Shown here: positions 47,712 through 58,393 of the stretch, piece by piece | Position numbering within the stretch: position 1 is the stretch's first letter | Layout: each line of letters starts with the position of its first letter | From: Bretschneidera sinensis | Lineage: Eukaryota > Streptophyta > Magnoliopsida > Brassicales > Akaniaceae | Reading direction: 5' to 3' | Assembly: GCA_023935145.1 (NCBI GenBank) | Contig: CM043697.1 | Coordinates: 50,404,001 to 50,468,000, forward strand | Length of the DNA stretch: 64,000 bases | The notes under the pieces: generated by a model | The model's database searches: none | What the model was told of the DNA's origin: nothing | What the model saw: only the letters and a program-made list of their open reading frames with translations | Program-made: the position numbers and the translations under genes

Positions 47712-48060
47712 CTATATAGATATTTTTGTGTCTATGGCCAACAACTTGATCTTGTTACTCTTGATGTCTATAACTAGACAACGAGAGGTTTCAAATATTA
47801 ATTTGTTGCCTTTGTCACATAGTTGACTAATACTAAGAAAATTTGGCTTAAGGCTTTGCATATATAATACATGATCAATGGTTGAGAAATTGTTACCAAC
47901 TTTTCCATGCCTGATGATCTTTATCTTTGTGTTATCTCCAATGATGATATATCTGCCATCTCTTAGAGTTAGCTCTTTGAACATGCTTTAATCAACGGTT
48001 ATGTGATTTGAGAATCCACTATCAAGGTACCAATAGTTATCTTTTTCCTTGATGTGGACA
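47712..48060 (-). pseudogene. copia protease and pre-integrase region
   Basis: The catalytic triad D-S-G is at 48015-48023, in the phrase YLDSGFSNH. After a stop, the frame 47712-47984 holds LTLRDGRYIIIGDN, VLYMQSLKPNFLSISQLCDKG and the start of the pre-integrase segment. Confidence 0.8.
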
Positions 48061-48160
48061 CATATCTATATTACACAAGGATACACAATTACACTCTTAG
48101 GTACCCAGATTTTTTAGGTCATTTGGGGTTAGTCCTAGAAAATACAGTTCCTTTGGGGAC

Positions 48161-48961
48161 CTATACCTTCTTAACATTATAAGGTGCTCTATAATTATAG
48201 ACATGTTGATGATGCATAATCCTAGAATAATAGTTATTGAAATTTCTAGGATTTCTTAATTGTGCATGTCTATAGTTCCTTGGATAAGCAATCCTAGAAT
48301 ACATGTTTCTATGATGCATGTTATTACTAGGAAATGTATGATGGTAGCTCCTAGGATGTGCACTTGTGGTGTGAGCATTTATATTATTTCTAGAATACAC
48401 ATAATGGTAATTCTTAGGATGTTCATGTGTAGTGTGCAAGTTATGAGTATACATATTATCTTTAGGATGCACATGATGGTTACTCCTAGGATGTGTATTT
48501 CTAGTATATGCATTCCTTGAATGATTATTCCTAGCATTTGCATTTCTTGAGTGAGCATACATATATGCATGAGTATTTCTAGGATGCTTCATTCTAGTAT
48601 ATGCATTAGAATTTAAATTCATATTCTTAGACCTACTAGCATATATTGAAAGAGTACTTTTGATCTTTATAGTGGCCTTGGAAGTAGAGGCTTCATTCAC
48701 ATATGTTGCTTTCATGAATAAAGTCTCTTTTGATTTTTGCTTGCCTAATGGAGAATAACCCAACCCGGATTTTCCTCCACTTAATCTTTGGCAAGATAGC
48801 ACTTCATCTAACTTTTCTTTTCCAAGTATAAGTCTAGATATAGTGCTATTCCAATCCATTATTTTATTCTTTAAATTTTCATTTTCATTTTTTAGAAAAT
48901 CTTGTGAAGAATTATAAAGCATGGAATATAGTTTTTCTTTTTTTTCCTTTAAGCCTTCCAT
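48161..48961 (-). pseudogene. copia gag-to-protease spacer with His/Asn/Arg-rich repeats
   Basis: This 266-residue open frame starts with a coiled-coil-like Lys/Glu stretch and SRLILGKEKLDEVLSCQ, wording seen after the gag knuckle in SIRE-like elements. From about residue 110 it becomes a degenerate array of 8-10-residue units of the kind HPRNxHxxYSRNN, very rich in His, Asn, Arg and Tyr. The DNA repeats on a 24-30 bp scale (48190-48620). The frame ends just before the protease. The role of the repeat is unknown. Confidence 0.65.
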
Positions 48962-49055
48962 CTCTTTAGAGAGACGCCACTTCCTTTTTTAGGGTGGTAT
49001 TCCTATAATCGAATTTCTTCAATTCTTCATGCATTTCATTTATGAACTCAATTAA

Positions 49056-50119
49056 TTATTCACTACTACTAACAATGTTATTATTAGAAGGGGAAGAATT
49101 TGATGCCTCATTTTCATCGTCAATTGCCATTAGATATAGGTTGGCAATCTCCTCGTATCTGACCTCATTGTTTGAAGAATCTTCTTCTTCGTCATCACTC
49201 AATGTGGTTGCAATCATAGCTTTCTTTTTGAAGCTCTTATATGGTTTGCTTATTGCTGTACAATCGGCCTTGATGTGACCGGGCTTCTTGCAACCATAAC
49301 ACACAAGTGGTTCCCATTTTGGTGTGGGATCCTTTGTGTAAGGTTTCTTGCTCTTCTTCAAGAACCTGTGAAACCTCTTGGTGATTAGAGCCATCAAACC
49401 ATCTTCTTCACTGCTCTCTACTTCTTCTTCCTTTTCTTCCTCTTTGTTGCTCGTAGAGGCTTTGAGAGCAATTTACTTATTTTTCTTCTCATCATTATTG
49501 ACAACGGGATTCATTTCCTCCATCTCATATGTCAACAATGATCCGAGGAGTGTTTCGACATCTAGTTTGTAGAGATCTTTAGCCTTCATTATGGTTGTCT
49601 TCTTTGCTTTCCAAGTGGATGACAAAGACCTTAAGATCTTCATCGTTAGTTCAAATTCCTTAATATTCCTACCAAGAAGCTTCAAACAGTTAATAATAGT
49701 AGTTAACGTGAGTGCATTTGAGAAATAGTTTCATTTGGAGACATTTTGAAAGTTTTATATTTGGACACTAGCATATAGATTTTTTATTTTTTAACTTCTC
49801 TAGTTCCTTCATATGTAACTTGCAGTTTGTCCCAAATTTCGTTAGCTGAAACACATGCAGAAATTTTATTGTATTTAGGTATATCTAGAGAGCAATGTAA
49901 CATCCTTGTTGCTCTACTATTGAGAGACATCATTCTACAATCATTTTCATTAAACTCTGTTTTGAGTTTAGGCGTTATATGATTGATTTCTCCAATGATT
50001 ATTTTCTTTGTAGGAATTCTAGGTCCTTCTTCAATGACTCTCCATAGATTGTAACCTTGTCCTTCGACAAAGATTTTCATTATATTTTTCCAATACTTAT
50101 AGTTGGAGCCATTGAACAA
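49056..50119 (-). pseudogene. copia gag
   Basis: The first piece (49784-50119) begins MFNGSNYKYWKNIMKIFVEG, the usual UBN2/gag start, and contains CSLDIPKYNKISACVSANEIWDKL. The second (49473-49685) has EFELTMKILRSLSSTWKAK. The third (49056-49397) has the knuckle CYGCKKPGHIKADC followed by acidic, Ser-rich sequence. Frame breaks separate them. Start at the ATG at 50119, close to the primer site. Confidence 0.85.
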
Positions 50120-50207
50120 GGGAGGCCTAGTATAAGAATGCCCTTTGGTAAGCTATTTGATGCCATCGGATCAACTGAAGGACTTAAAGCCTGAAATTGA
50201 GTACGAA

Positions 50208-50219
50208 GCTCTGATACCA
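50208..50219 (-). promoter_or_regulatory. copia primer-binding site, initiator tRNA-Met type
   Basis: The minus strand reads TGGTATCAGAGC, preceded by CAAT; this is the standard primer site of plant copia elements. Sequence upstream of it (50222 and higher) is Ty3-like rather than a copia LTR. Confidence 0.9.
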
Positions 50220-50221
50220 AT

Positions 50222-50587
50222 TGTTTTATTCCCTCTTCGAAAAATATGAGTTGGATGCACTAGCTACTGCTTTGCTACAAAATTTTGTGCTTGTATGCTT
50301 TGGCGATGGCAAGGAATACTTAAAGTCCACCACATGTGGCTCAAGTGTTTTTGGTGATGCCCATTTACTATCAGCAGTAGGGTATTTGATTCCCGCATCC
50401 ATGTGATTTCTCTCAAGCAACTTCTTAAAGCATGGTTGGCAAGATATCTTAATAAATTCCTGTGGATTATAAAAAACATCAACAACGTTAACAGCATGGG
50501 GATAATTTGAAGAATCTTTAAACTCAAGATTATTAGGAATGAATTCCGAAGAGTTAGAATTATCTTTGATGTACTCCTCCTCTTCAT
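50222..50587 (-). pseudogene. Collapsed pre-RT/RT start of element 4
   Basis: A CQPCFKKLLERN stretch equals the pre-RT segment of element 2 (KFEKLLERS). It then jumps directly to GIKYPTADSKWASP, the RT start, with roughly 120 residues missing, and loses similarity after KTLEP. Two overlapping frames are seen. Confidence 0.6.
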
Positions 50588-50594
50588 GTGGCTG

Positions 50595-51503
50595 TTATGG
50601 GACTCGAAAAATATTTACCTCTAGAGTCCTATTTCCGAATGATAATGTCATTAGGCCATTCCCACAATTAATGAGGGCATTGGTGGTGGCCAAGAATGGT
50701 CTTCCAAGTATCAAAGGAATTTTGGACTCCGTGTTTATAGTAGAAACAATATCTAAAACCAAAAAATCAACAGGATAGTAGAAATTATCAATTTGTAACA
50801 AAGCATCTTCTACAATACCTCTTGGTTTTCTTACCAATCTATCCACTAATTGAAGTACCACGGAGGTTGGTTTGATCTCACCTAGACCGAGCTGCAAGTA
50901 CATGGAGTGTGGCATGAGGTTTACACTAGCACCCAAATCTAGCAATGCTTGGCCACAAGGTTTATTTCCAATTTGGCAAGCCACCATTGGACAGCCTGGA
51001 TCTTTATATTTGGGCGGTGTCTTGCTGTTAATTATAACACTTGCTTGCTCCATTAAGAATGTCGTCTTCTTCACATTGTGCTTCCTCTTGAGTGTGCATA
51101 GATCCTTGATGACTTTAGCATAGTTAGGAATCTGTTTTATGACATGAAGAAGAGGAAGATTAATTTTAACATGCTGAAGTTGTTCAAGAATCTCACCTTT
51201 TAATGCTGTGTCTATCTCTTTAGGTTTAAGGAGTGCTTGAGGGAAAGGCATCGGTGGGCGATAAACATCACGAGCCTCTTGTTCCTTGGGGGCTTTATCC
51301 TTGTTGCTCACGGTATTAGGAATCCAGTGTGATGGTAGAGTGGGACCATCAATTGTCTTACCACTGCGAGTAATTATGGCATTAACCTCTCTATTGTTTT
51401 GATTTTCAGGATTGGAGGTTTGTGCCATATGTTGTCCCCTTGGATTAGGTTGTGGCTGTGAAGGAAATCGACCTTGTTCTTGAATCAGCAAGAAACTAGT
51501 CAA
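50595..51503 (-). pseudogene. Protease and linker of element 4, open frame of 302 aa
   Basis: An uninterrupted frame with the linker phrase REVNAIITRSGKT, LHVIKQIPNYAKVIKDLCT, the catalytic ALLDLGASVNLMPHS, IKPTSVVLQLVDRLV, YYPVDFLVLD and GRPFLATTNALI (the retropepsin C-terminal loop). It is more complete than in element 2. The protein would mature the polyprotein. The rest of pol is deleted. Confidence 0.82.
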
Positions 51504-51751
51504 CTTGGTGAGTTGACTCTTTATTACCTTTTGTTCCTCTTTGATCGCTTGTTATTCCTCTAACAACCATTGATTTTTTTCCTTGATCTTCCACACTCTT
51601 GGCATGTACCTGCATAAAATGACTTAAACATATCTTCCAAAGGTAAAGATATTTGAGGAGCATTAAATGAGGTTGCTTCTGGTTGCCATTGGGTACTAGA
51701 GTGGGCAGGGGGTTGCATGTCAGATTTCCAACTGAACTTAGGATGATTCTT

Positions 51752-52798
51752 CTAACCGGGATTGTAGGTGTTAGAGTAGGGTGAGTGTGGTTTCCCTAAG
51801 GGAATACCTACAACATTACGCTCTTCCTTCATCTCAAAATAAACTGGACAATCCTTAAGTAAATGATCTACCCCATTACACACGAAACAAGGCTCATAGG
51901 ACTCTACCCTAACAACCGGTTTAGGGGTTCTAGTATCCTTGGTTTTTAAGGCTTCAATTTCCTTAGTTAGGACCTCTAAGCGGGCTTTAAGGCTATCCTC
52001 TTCCTTAAGTTGGTAAATCCCAGCAGGTTGATTTCTCCTAGTGCCTTCCATGGCATTTGGTTCAGCCCAAGTGTGGGCTTTTTCTGATAGGTCATCTAGG
52101 AAATCTATGGCTTGGTCGGGATCTTTTTGAAGAAAATTCCCATTGCACATCATTTCTATGAACTGCCTTTCCCTACTTAGGAGTCCATCATAGAAATAGC
52201 TAACTACCCGCCAACTCTCATAACCATGGTGTGGACAAGAATTCAAAAGGTCCTTGAAACGTTCTCAAACTTGATATAAGGTTTCACTCTCCTTTTGTGC
52301 AAAGTTTGAGATTTGTCTTTTGAGGTTGTTAGTCTTATGGGTTGGGAAGTGTTTTTGGAAGAAAACTCAGGTCATCTCATCCCAACTACCTATGGACCTA
52401 GGCCTTAACAAGTACAGCCAAGCCTTGGCTTTTTCCTTAAGTGAAAAAGGGAAAAAGCGAAGTTTGACGGTGTCTGTCATATCAGCCCTACTGTGAAAAG
52501 TAGCTACTACTTCCTCAAATTCCCTCATATGGATATGTAGCAATTGGTTCATGCCCGGCTTAAAATCAGGTTGTTGAACATTAGAGGGGAACATGATACA
52601 CGATGGTGTGGCCATACGGTTAGGGTGCAAGTAATCCTTAAGTGTCTTAGGGGGTTGATCTTCGTGTTCACTCATTTCTTCGGGACTAGATGGATTGTTA
52701 AATAAAGGATTTGAAAAAGAATTAAATTCCGACTCTAACACAGGCCTACAACCAAATCTACCCACATCGTCTCTATGTCTATGCATATGAGGTAACAA
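51752..52798 (-). pseudogene. gag of element 4
   Basis: The front frame (52367-52798) has MSEHEDQPPKTLKDYLHP, ATPSCIMF and the gag core REFEEVVATFHSR and KLRFFPFSLKEKAKAWLY. The back frame (51752-52246) has SYFYDGLLSRERQFIEMMCNG, a Glu/Lys coil and the knuckle CFVCNGVDHLLKDC. About 120 bp with stops separate them. Closely related to the gag of element 2. Confidence 0.82.
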
Positions 52799-52973
52799 AA
52801 TAATAAAAATACTATAAAAAAATAGTCAAATAAAATAAAAATAAAAAATTAATGCAGCAAACTAAAAGAAGGAACGAAGTTACCGTCTTTACAGCTGCTG
52901 AAAAGAAAAACTATTTACAACTCTTCTACCGTCATGTCAAAAGTTGACAATCTTCTTTGTACTTAAGCACATT

Positions 52974-52991
52974 TCCTCGGCAACGGTGCCA
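52974..52991 (-). promoter_or_regulatory. Primer-binding site of element 4, variant tRNA-Asp type
   Basis: The minus strand reads TGGCACCGTTGCCGAGGA, two changes (C for G at position 5 strand-wise, A for G) from the site in elements 1 and 3. It is five bases from the LTR. Confidence 0.75.
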
Positions 52992-52996
52992 AAATT

Positions 52997-54506
52997 TGAT
53001 TACATCCAAAACATAATACGGTAATTGTAGTACAGCTTTAGGGTGTCGATTCCATAGGGAAACAAGATAACTACAAGAGAAGGTGTGAACCTCAACACAA
53101 ATGATAAAGATCAAATGCCAGAATCTGAATTGTGAGAAAATTATAATTGTGTAAATAGATTTGATGGATATAATAAAGAAACAACAAGGCTCTGGAAATC
53201 CTCTCTAGGTTCGTTGCCCTAATCCTAACTTGATTCAGTTGTTTTTATCTCGATTGCAAGTTTCACATCCCAAACAGGCAATCGGCAAATATTCAATTAA
53301 AGCGCATGTATAAACCCTAATGTAATTGATATGAATTATTCTTTACGTTCAAGCACACATGACCTAACTTATAAATTATCAAGAGACGACGATATATCTA
53401 AATGACAATACCACAACAATGGACAAATCTATAAAAGAGATCTACCGGACTCAATCACACCTAAACAAATACACATAAGAAGAGCATGACTAGACTTATA
53501 TGGAAAAGAAGCATGCAATCACCGGACTAATAAGAAATCTACTAATTAAATTAACGAATAAAACATAACAATGTTTAATGAAAATACTACCAAACTACAA
53601 CTGAATCAAATAAAGGAAAATAAGAACAACTACACCTAGGGATTCATCCCTTCGCCTTGCTTGGAGACTAGCTGGCCATGGGGCTCATGCTTCCTTGAGT
53701 TGCCTCCGGCTTCTCAACGATCATCTCCCCCTTGGTAGTGAAAGCTTAAGCGATTCCTCAGCTTCTCCTCCAAAAGTACTTCGGATTCCTCCTAAAGGCC
53801 CTCTGGATTGCTCCTAAAGGCCCTCTGGATTCACTTTTTGATGATCTCAGATTCTCTAATGGTCCTCAAAGCTGAAGTAGAGTAGGCCTTTTATAGGGAA
53901 ATACCACGAGTGCAATGTGTTTCCAATCTGATGTGGGATGTGGGATATAGAAATGTGTTTCTAACCGATGTGGGATGTGGGATTTAAGCCTTCACATGCC
54001 CTTCACGCTGAAATCCTGCACAACCCACACAGCCTGACCTTTGTCTACTTAAATTGCCATAACTTTCTCTAGAAAAATCATTTTTACGAAAAATTCTCCA
54101 AAAAATAGACTTCCGGATATTTCTAAGCATATATGGCTCATCTCCTGGTTCTTCTTGTATCAATATAGTTTAATTTACAAAGATGATTGATCTGTACGGG
54201 CAATTATGGTAATTTAGTGAAACTCCTTTCCAGTGCAGGCAGCAGTTGTTGCTCTTTTAAGCCCTCCATCTTGTCCTTCTAAAAGCATTCATTCACTCCA
54301 GTATGCCTAGAGTCTTTATGCCTCAAGTAATGATAACTTTTCCTCCTCTTTTGAGCTTAAAGTACTTGAAAGTGCACCGAAATAGATCAATGATCCAAGA
54401 ATGATACTTTAGAGTTGTTAATGTATAAAAGTGCAATTAAAACCTAGATCAACCCTAAAATGATAACAATTAAGTACTATTAAGATGCATTTTATGACTC
54501 TCATCA
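52997..54506 (-). repeat. 5' LTR of element 4 (1510 bp)
   Basis: The minus strand starts TGATGAGAGTC at 54506 and ends CA at 52997. TATA box CCCTATAAAAGGCC at 53887-53897, with two GATGTGGGATGTGGGAT phrases just upstream. Homologous to the LTR at 4780-6554 but without its second CTTTGTCTACT copy and without CpG palindromes. A 22-bp direct duplication (CTAAAGGCCCTCTGGATT type) lies at about 53791-53832. Confidence 0.8.
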
Positions 54507-55080
54507 GTGGTGACTCCAAAAGCACACATTTTAGGATTCAAACGTAGCTTGTACTTTTGATTTCTGTCAAAGAACTTTCGAAGGGTATCCCAATGTCCTT
54601 TTCTGTTTTCAAACTTGACGATCATATCATCAAAATATACCTCAACTTCTTTGTAGATCATATTATGTAACAGGGTGGTTGCAATCATCTGATAAGTCTC
54701 CCCAATATTTTTGAGTCCGAATAGCACGACTCTATAGCAAAAGGTCCCCCACTGAGTAGTGAAGGTAGTTTTTTCCCTATCTTCAAGAGCCATGAGAATC
54801 TGATTATACCTGGAGTAACCATCCATGAATGACAAAAGGATATTGCTAGCAGTATTATCTACAAGGGTAACTATGTGAGGTAAAGGGAAGTTGTCTTTAG
54901 GGCTGGCCCGATTCAGGTTCATGTAATCCACACATACCCTGACTTTTCCATCTTTCTTTGGCACTGCTACCACATTTTCTACCTACTGAGGGTACTCAAA
55001 AACCATCAAGAAGCTGGCTTACAACTGCTTGAGGATCTCTTCTTTAATCTTAACCACTCAATCTGCTTGTATTCTTCTAA
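54507..55080 (-). pseudogene. Tat-like reverse transcriptase, N-terminal and palm part
   Basis: Starts with VRIKEEILKQL and a stop-interrupted FEYPQ segment, then the 54470-54973 frame. It has VCVDYMNLN, LLSFMDGYSRYNQI, TQWGTFCYRVVLFGLKN, the catalytic box YFDD (in VEVYFDDMIVK) and LRLNPKMCAFGV. It ends abruptly at the LTR of element 4; the last 12 residues of the open frame come from that LTR. Stop codons at about 54985 and 55020. Confidence 0.85.
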
Positions 55081-56329
55081 ACTTCTACTTGACTAGCTTA
55101 GCATCTGGGTTCAAATGGATCTTATGTTGTAGAATCTTTGGATCGATACCGTTCATAATTTCACTTTATTTTTTAGATAAAGTTGAGCCAATGCAAATTT
55201 CTTATGGATTTTTATTAGTGTATAGATTAGTGACTCGAGTTTCTTCTATTTTAGGTTGGGCCATGCTTTCTTTTTCATTTTCAACTACCTCAACAATCTC
55301 CTTTGATGAAGAAGATTATTGGCTAATTTCACTTAAGATTTTCCCATCACATAAAGAAGACTAAAAGTACTCAAAATCTTTCATAATTGCATTCAGTTTT
55401 TTTGCAAGTACATCACTAGACTCGGAAAGGGGATCAAAGACATCATTCCCCTGCTCACCCTAGACTCTGTTACAAAGAGTAAAAGAAAGGGCTGCTTATC
55501 TGGGTCTTTAGCTACTGCTGGTGCACTTGTCAACCGGCCTAATTAACACACTTGGATCAAAACTGCTCATATAACCTTCTTTCATCATTAGAATAGCCAA
55601 GCTTCACCATCTAGGTTCTCGATACAATGACTTGTCTGCGATGCTTCTTTGTTCCCTATCATTTTTTTTTCTCAGAAAACTCGATATTGAGAAAATTTCA
55701 GATCCTAGTTGCCTTTTCTGAGTTCTCTTGTCCATTCATGGCTCATAGAATCCACAGTAAGGGAAATCTTCCCCTTCCTTTACGAAGTACCCATTTAGAG
55801 TCAAACAAGAGTTGCCCCTTGTTTTCTTATTTCTGTTACTAGGTTTATAACCTAAGCCTCACCTCCCAAACCATTGTTTGAAGTCCGAGAATTCTTTCAC
55901 TCATTGCCTATATTTACCTAGACCTGCCCCTGGGAAGTAGTTCATCCCTTTCATTATATGAAAAATTGTCGAGTTAATGCAAGGGTCGGCTTCTACAGTG
56001 TCAATCACCGCCACTTCCTCGAAAGTAAAGCCATATAGCTCATTTTCTTCTACATGAATACCAAACATTGGGGCAATACCAACTTCATCCCAGCACAAGG
56101 TTATGACTTAGTTCCCAGTTATATATTTTACCTTCTGATGGTAGGTAAAAGGTAATGACCCTAAGCTGTGGAGCCATGGCCTACCCAACAACATATTGAA
56201 GGAGGCAATGATGTCTATGACATAAAAGTCAATCACTATATCTTCTATACCCAACTTGCACCTCAACCTCACTGTCCTGACTATCATACGCTTTATATTA
56301 TCATAAGCTCGGATTGTCTAACTACTTAG
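55081..56329 (-). pseudogene. Tat-like protease-to-RT spacer with G-patch-like motif
   Basis: Mostly degenerate. The 55901-56098 frame has VEADPCINSTIFHIMKGMNY followed by PGAGLGKYRQ, the short Gly-rich motif (PGxGLGK) that sits between protease and RT in Tat/Ogre elements. The flanking sequence contains many stops; the plus-strand frames here are chance. Confidence 0.5.
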
Positions 56330-56689
56330 TTAGAAATCATCTGGCTCAAGCCCTAAGATTCGAGCTGTCTGCAAAGGCAAAACATTCAGAGCTGACCCAT
56401 TCTCTACCAATACCATGGGCACATTTTTCTCTCGATATTCCATTGTCAGATACAACACACTGTTATGAGTTCTCTTGCATGGTGGGATATCCTTAGCACC
56501 AAAAGTCATATATGGGCTTCTTTTTTTTTTTGATACGTTAAATAGTACTAGAAGGTCGTCAGGGGAAGTAATTATGAGAATCTCAATTTCACCCAAATGA
56601 TCCAGTATAACCTTACTATGTTTCTTCGAGGACATGAGTAACCCCCAGATGGAGATGTTGGTGTGTGTTCTCTTAACTTGTATCAACAC
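56330..56689 (-). pseudogene. Tat-like protease with altered active site
   Basis: The frame has an upstream GAKDIPPCKRTHNSVLYL block, then VPMVLVENGSALNVLPL. Tat-branch proteases normally read DNGSALN here; the catalytic Asp is replaced by Glu. LGLEPDDF follows before the frame ends. Confidence 0.7.
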
Positions 56690-57035
56690 CGAGTCTTCTT
56701 TCTCTTCCTTCCCTTTTCTCTTTATTTGTTATCGCTCTCTCTTTATCTCTTGTTCCTCTTCCTAGATTGTCAGCTTCAATGTGAGGTGCCTTAAAATGTC
56801 GGCCACTGCGAGTCATGTGATTCACCTTTTCTTCATCTTCACTACTACTATCCCTCATAGTTTTGCCTCTCTATTTCACTACTACAGACGCTTTGTCACC
56901 ATTGCCTTCAGTGACTGACCTATTTCCGATCCTAATTATTACTTTCACGACATTATTTTCCCCTATCGGATCTATCAATGTTTTTCCCGCCATTGTTCTT
57001 GCCACTACCCTTTGGTCATCTTCATTGTCACTGTC

Positions 57036-57720
57036 TGATACCTAAATTTTTATGGATATCCTAACTGAAATGGAATTAGTATGGAAACCCGGTTAATAGG
57101 GGGATGGCTGGATATATATGTTTGGGATATGGATACGTGAATATGAAACACTCAAAATAAAAGATAGATATGCTCACCACTCAATGGAATCCACCAATGA
57201 GATACAAAAACCAAACTCGCCATCCAAAGGAAGTCCACCCAAGGTATAAGAGTTAAATGAGAAGAAATCCTTCTTTTAAGAAAGCACAATGCTTATTTTC
57301 TGAAAATTCAATCTTTGTTTTATTCATTCCAGCAAAATAGTTTATATAGATACTTAGAACAACCCCTAAGCATAGGAAAACCAAATTACATTAAAGGAAA
57401 TTCAAATGATACTTAGGAACAAGGAAACATAATAAAGACATACATAGAACTTGAAACAAAAGTAAATGCCTTGAAAAACTACAAATTAAAGGCTGGAATA
57501 TTTCCATGAGAGTCCAATAAATGCTGATTAACTTCTTGGTAAATTCGTTCAAAATATTGGCTTGATTATCTGGGAATCTTCAAAATCATCACAATTGGGC
57601 TTTTTAACTTGAAATGGGCTGACTGAAGCTTATGGAAAAATAGGGCCTTATTTGTTGGGCTTAGGAACACCAAAGTTGGGCCTTTAGACTAGATTGGGTT
57701 TGTTGGACACACCTGTGTCA
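57036..57720 (-). repeat. 3' LTR of a chromovirus (685 bp)
   Basis: The minus strand begins TGACAC at 57720, directly after a purine tract (CCGGGGGAGAC, 57721-57731), and ends GTATCA at 57036. It has a TATA-like CTATATAAAC near 57345. Tat-like coding sequence stops exactly at 57036, so this LTR is inserted in the Tat element. The other LTR is not in the window. Confidence 0.7.
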
Positions 57721-58393
57721 GTCTCCCCCGGTTGATGAAGACTTGCCCCCAAGTCCACTTGGTCTTCTTGATCCTTAAAGTAAAATGAAAAATTTGAAAC
57801 ATTAAAGGTTGCCAAAACTCCATAATCACCAGGTAGCTCAATCTTGGAAGCATTCTCCCCAATGCGTTGAAGCACCCTAAATGGATCATCAGCTCGAGGC
57901 ATCAACTTAGAAGATCACTTAGAGGGAAACCACTCTTTCCTAAGATGAATCCAAACCAAATCACCCTCATTGAAAGCTACTAGTTTCCGATACTTATTAG
58001 CTTGCTTACTATACTTCTCATTTTTCTTTAAAATGCTTCCTCGGATCTGCTCATATAATTTATTGATTTCCTTAGCCCGTTCTTCAGCATCTCCACTAAA
58101 ATGTTTAGTAACTAGAAGTGGTGCTAATTCAAGCGGTCTAATAGGATTAAGACCATACACAGCTTCAAAAGGACTATAGCTAGTAGTTTGGCTGGGATAT
58201 CGATTATAAGCAAATTCAGCTTGACCTAAAAGAACATCCCATTACCGAAGGTTCTTCCCCACAAAGCTTCTTAAAAGATTTCCCAAACTTCGATTCACCA
58301 CCTCAGTTTGACCATCAGTTTGTGGATGATAAGAAGAGCTTAATTATAGTGTAATACCAAGCTTCATCCAAAGTGTATGCCAAAAATAACTGT
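57721..58393 (-). pseudogene. Chromovirus integrase, C-terminal part
   Basis: The end of the catalytic core is readable with frame breaks ([20 protein letters not shown] and AEFAYNRYPSQTT, 58180-58380). A good frame 57915-58160 follows with LVWIHLRKEWF, and 57731-57905 has MPRADDPFRVLQRI and PGDYGVLATFNVSN, the conserved integrase tail. No chromodomain is seen before the LTR. Cut at 58393 by element 3. Confidence 0.8.

Larger units (their letters stand above)
44960..50222 (-). mobile_element. SIRE-like Ty1/copia element, internal region, decayed
   Basis: From high to low coordinates the order is primer site (50208-50219), gag, protease, integrase, RT and RNase H. Integrase before RT is the copia order. 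Wording such as HRTPQQNGVVERKNR, YELWKGRKPN and IEIWHHFIRDHDQKGDI points to the SIRE/Maximus lineage. Stops and frameshifts separate every module. The 5' LTR is missing at 50222, where Ty3 sequence starts. Confidence 0.85.
50222..54506 (-). mobile_element. Element 4: Athila-like Ty3 element, 5' part only
   Basis: Consists of 5' LTR (52997-54506), primer site, gag (51752-52798), protease (50595-51503) and a collapsed RT start (50222-50587). RT, RNase H, integrase and the 3' LTR are absent: the sequence stops where the copia primer site begins. The 5' LTR edge at 54506 cuts into the RT of a Tat-like element, so element 4 inserted there. Confidence 0.82.
54507..57035 (-). mobile_element. Tat-like Ty3 element fragment (gag-pol linker, protease, RT)
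   Basis: The minus strand carries, in order, a linker with VSDSDNEDD-like acidic sequence and HMTRSGRHFK (56673-57035), a protease (56330-56689), an approximately 1.2-kb spacer with a G-patch-like motif (55901-56098), and RT (54507-55080). The RT wording (PKKDGKVRVCVDYMNLNRASPKDNFPLPH) is that of the Tat/Ogre/Retand branch, clearly different from the Athila-like copies. Both ends are cut by other elements. Confidence 0.78.

Noticed and set aside
50872..51123. Plus-strand 83-residue frame
   Set aside because: Antisense shadow of the element 4 protease.
54507..57035. Assignment of this RT to the same Athila-like family as the neighbours
   Set aside because: The RT and protease wording (CVDYMNLNRASPKDNFPLPH, NGSALNV) is of the Tat/Ogre branch, not the CIDYRKLNAVTRKDHF / DLGAS type.
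44960..58393. Integrated plant virus (pararetrovirus) sequence
   Set aside because: All pol fragments have integrase, LTR borders and gag knuckles of Ty1/copia or Ty3 retrotransposons. No movement protein or coat motif was seen, and no env-like frame follows the copia pol.
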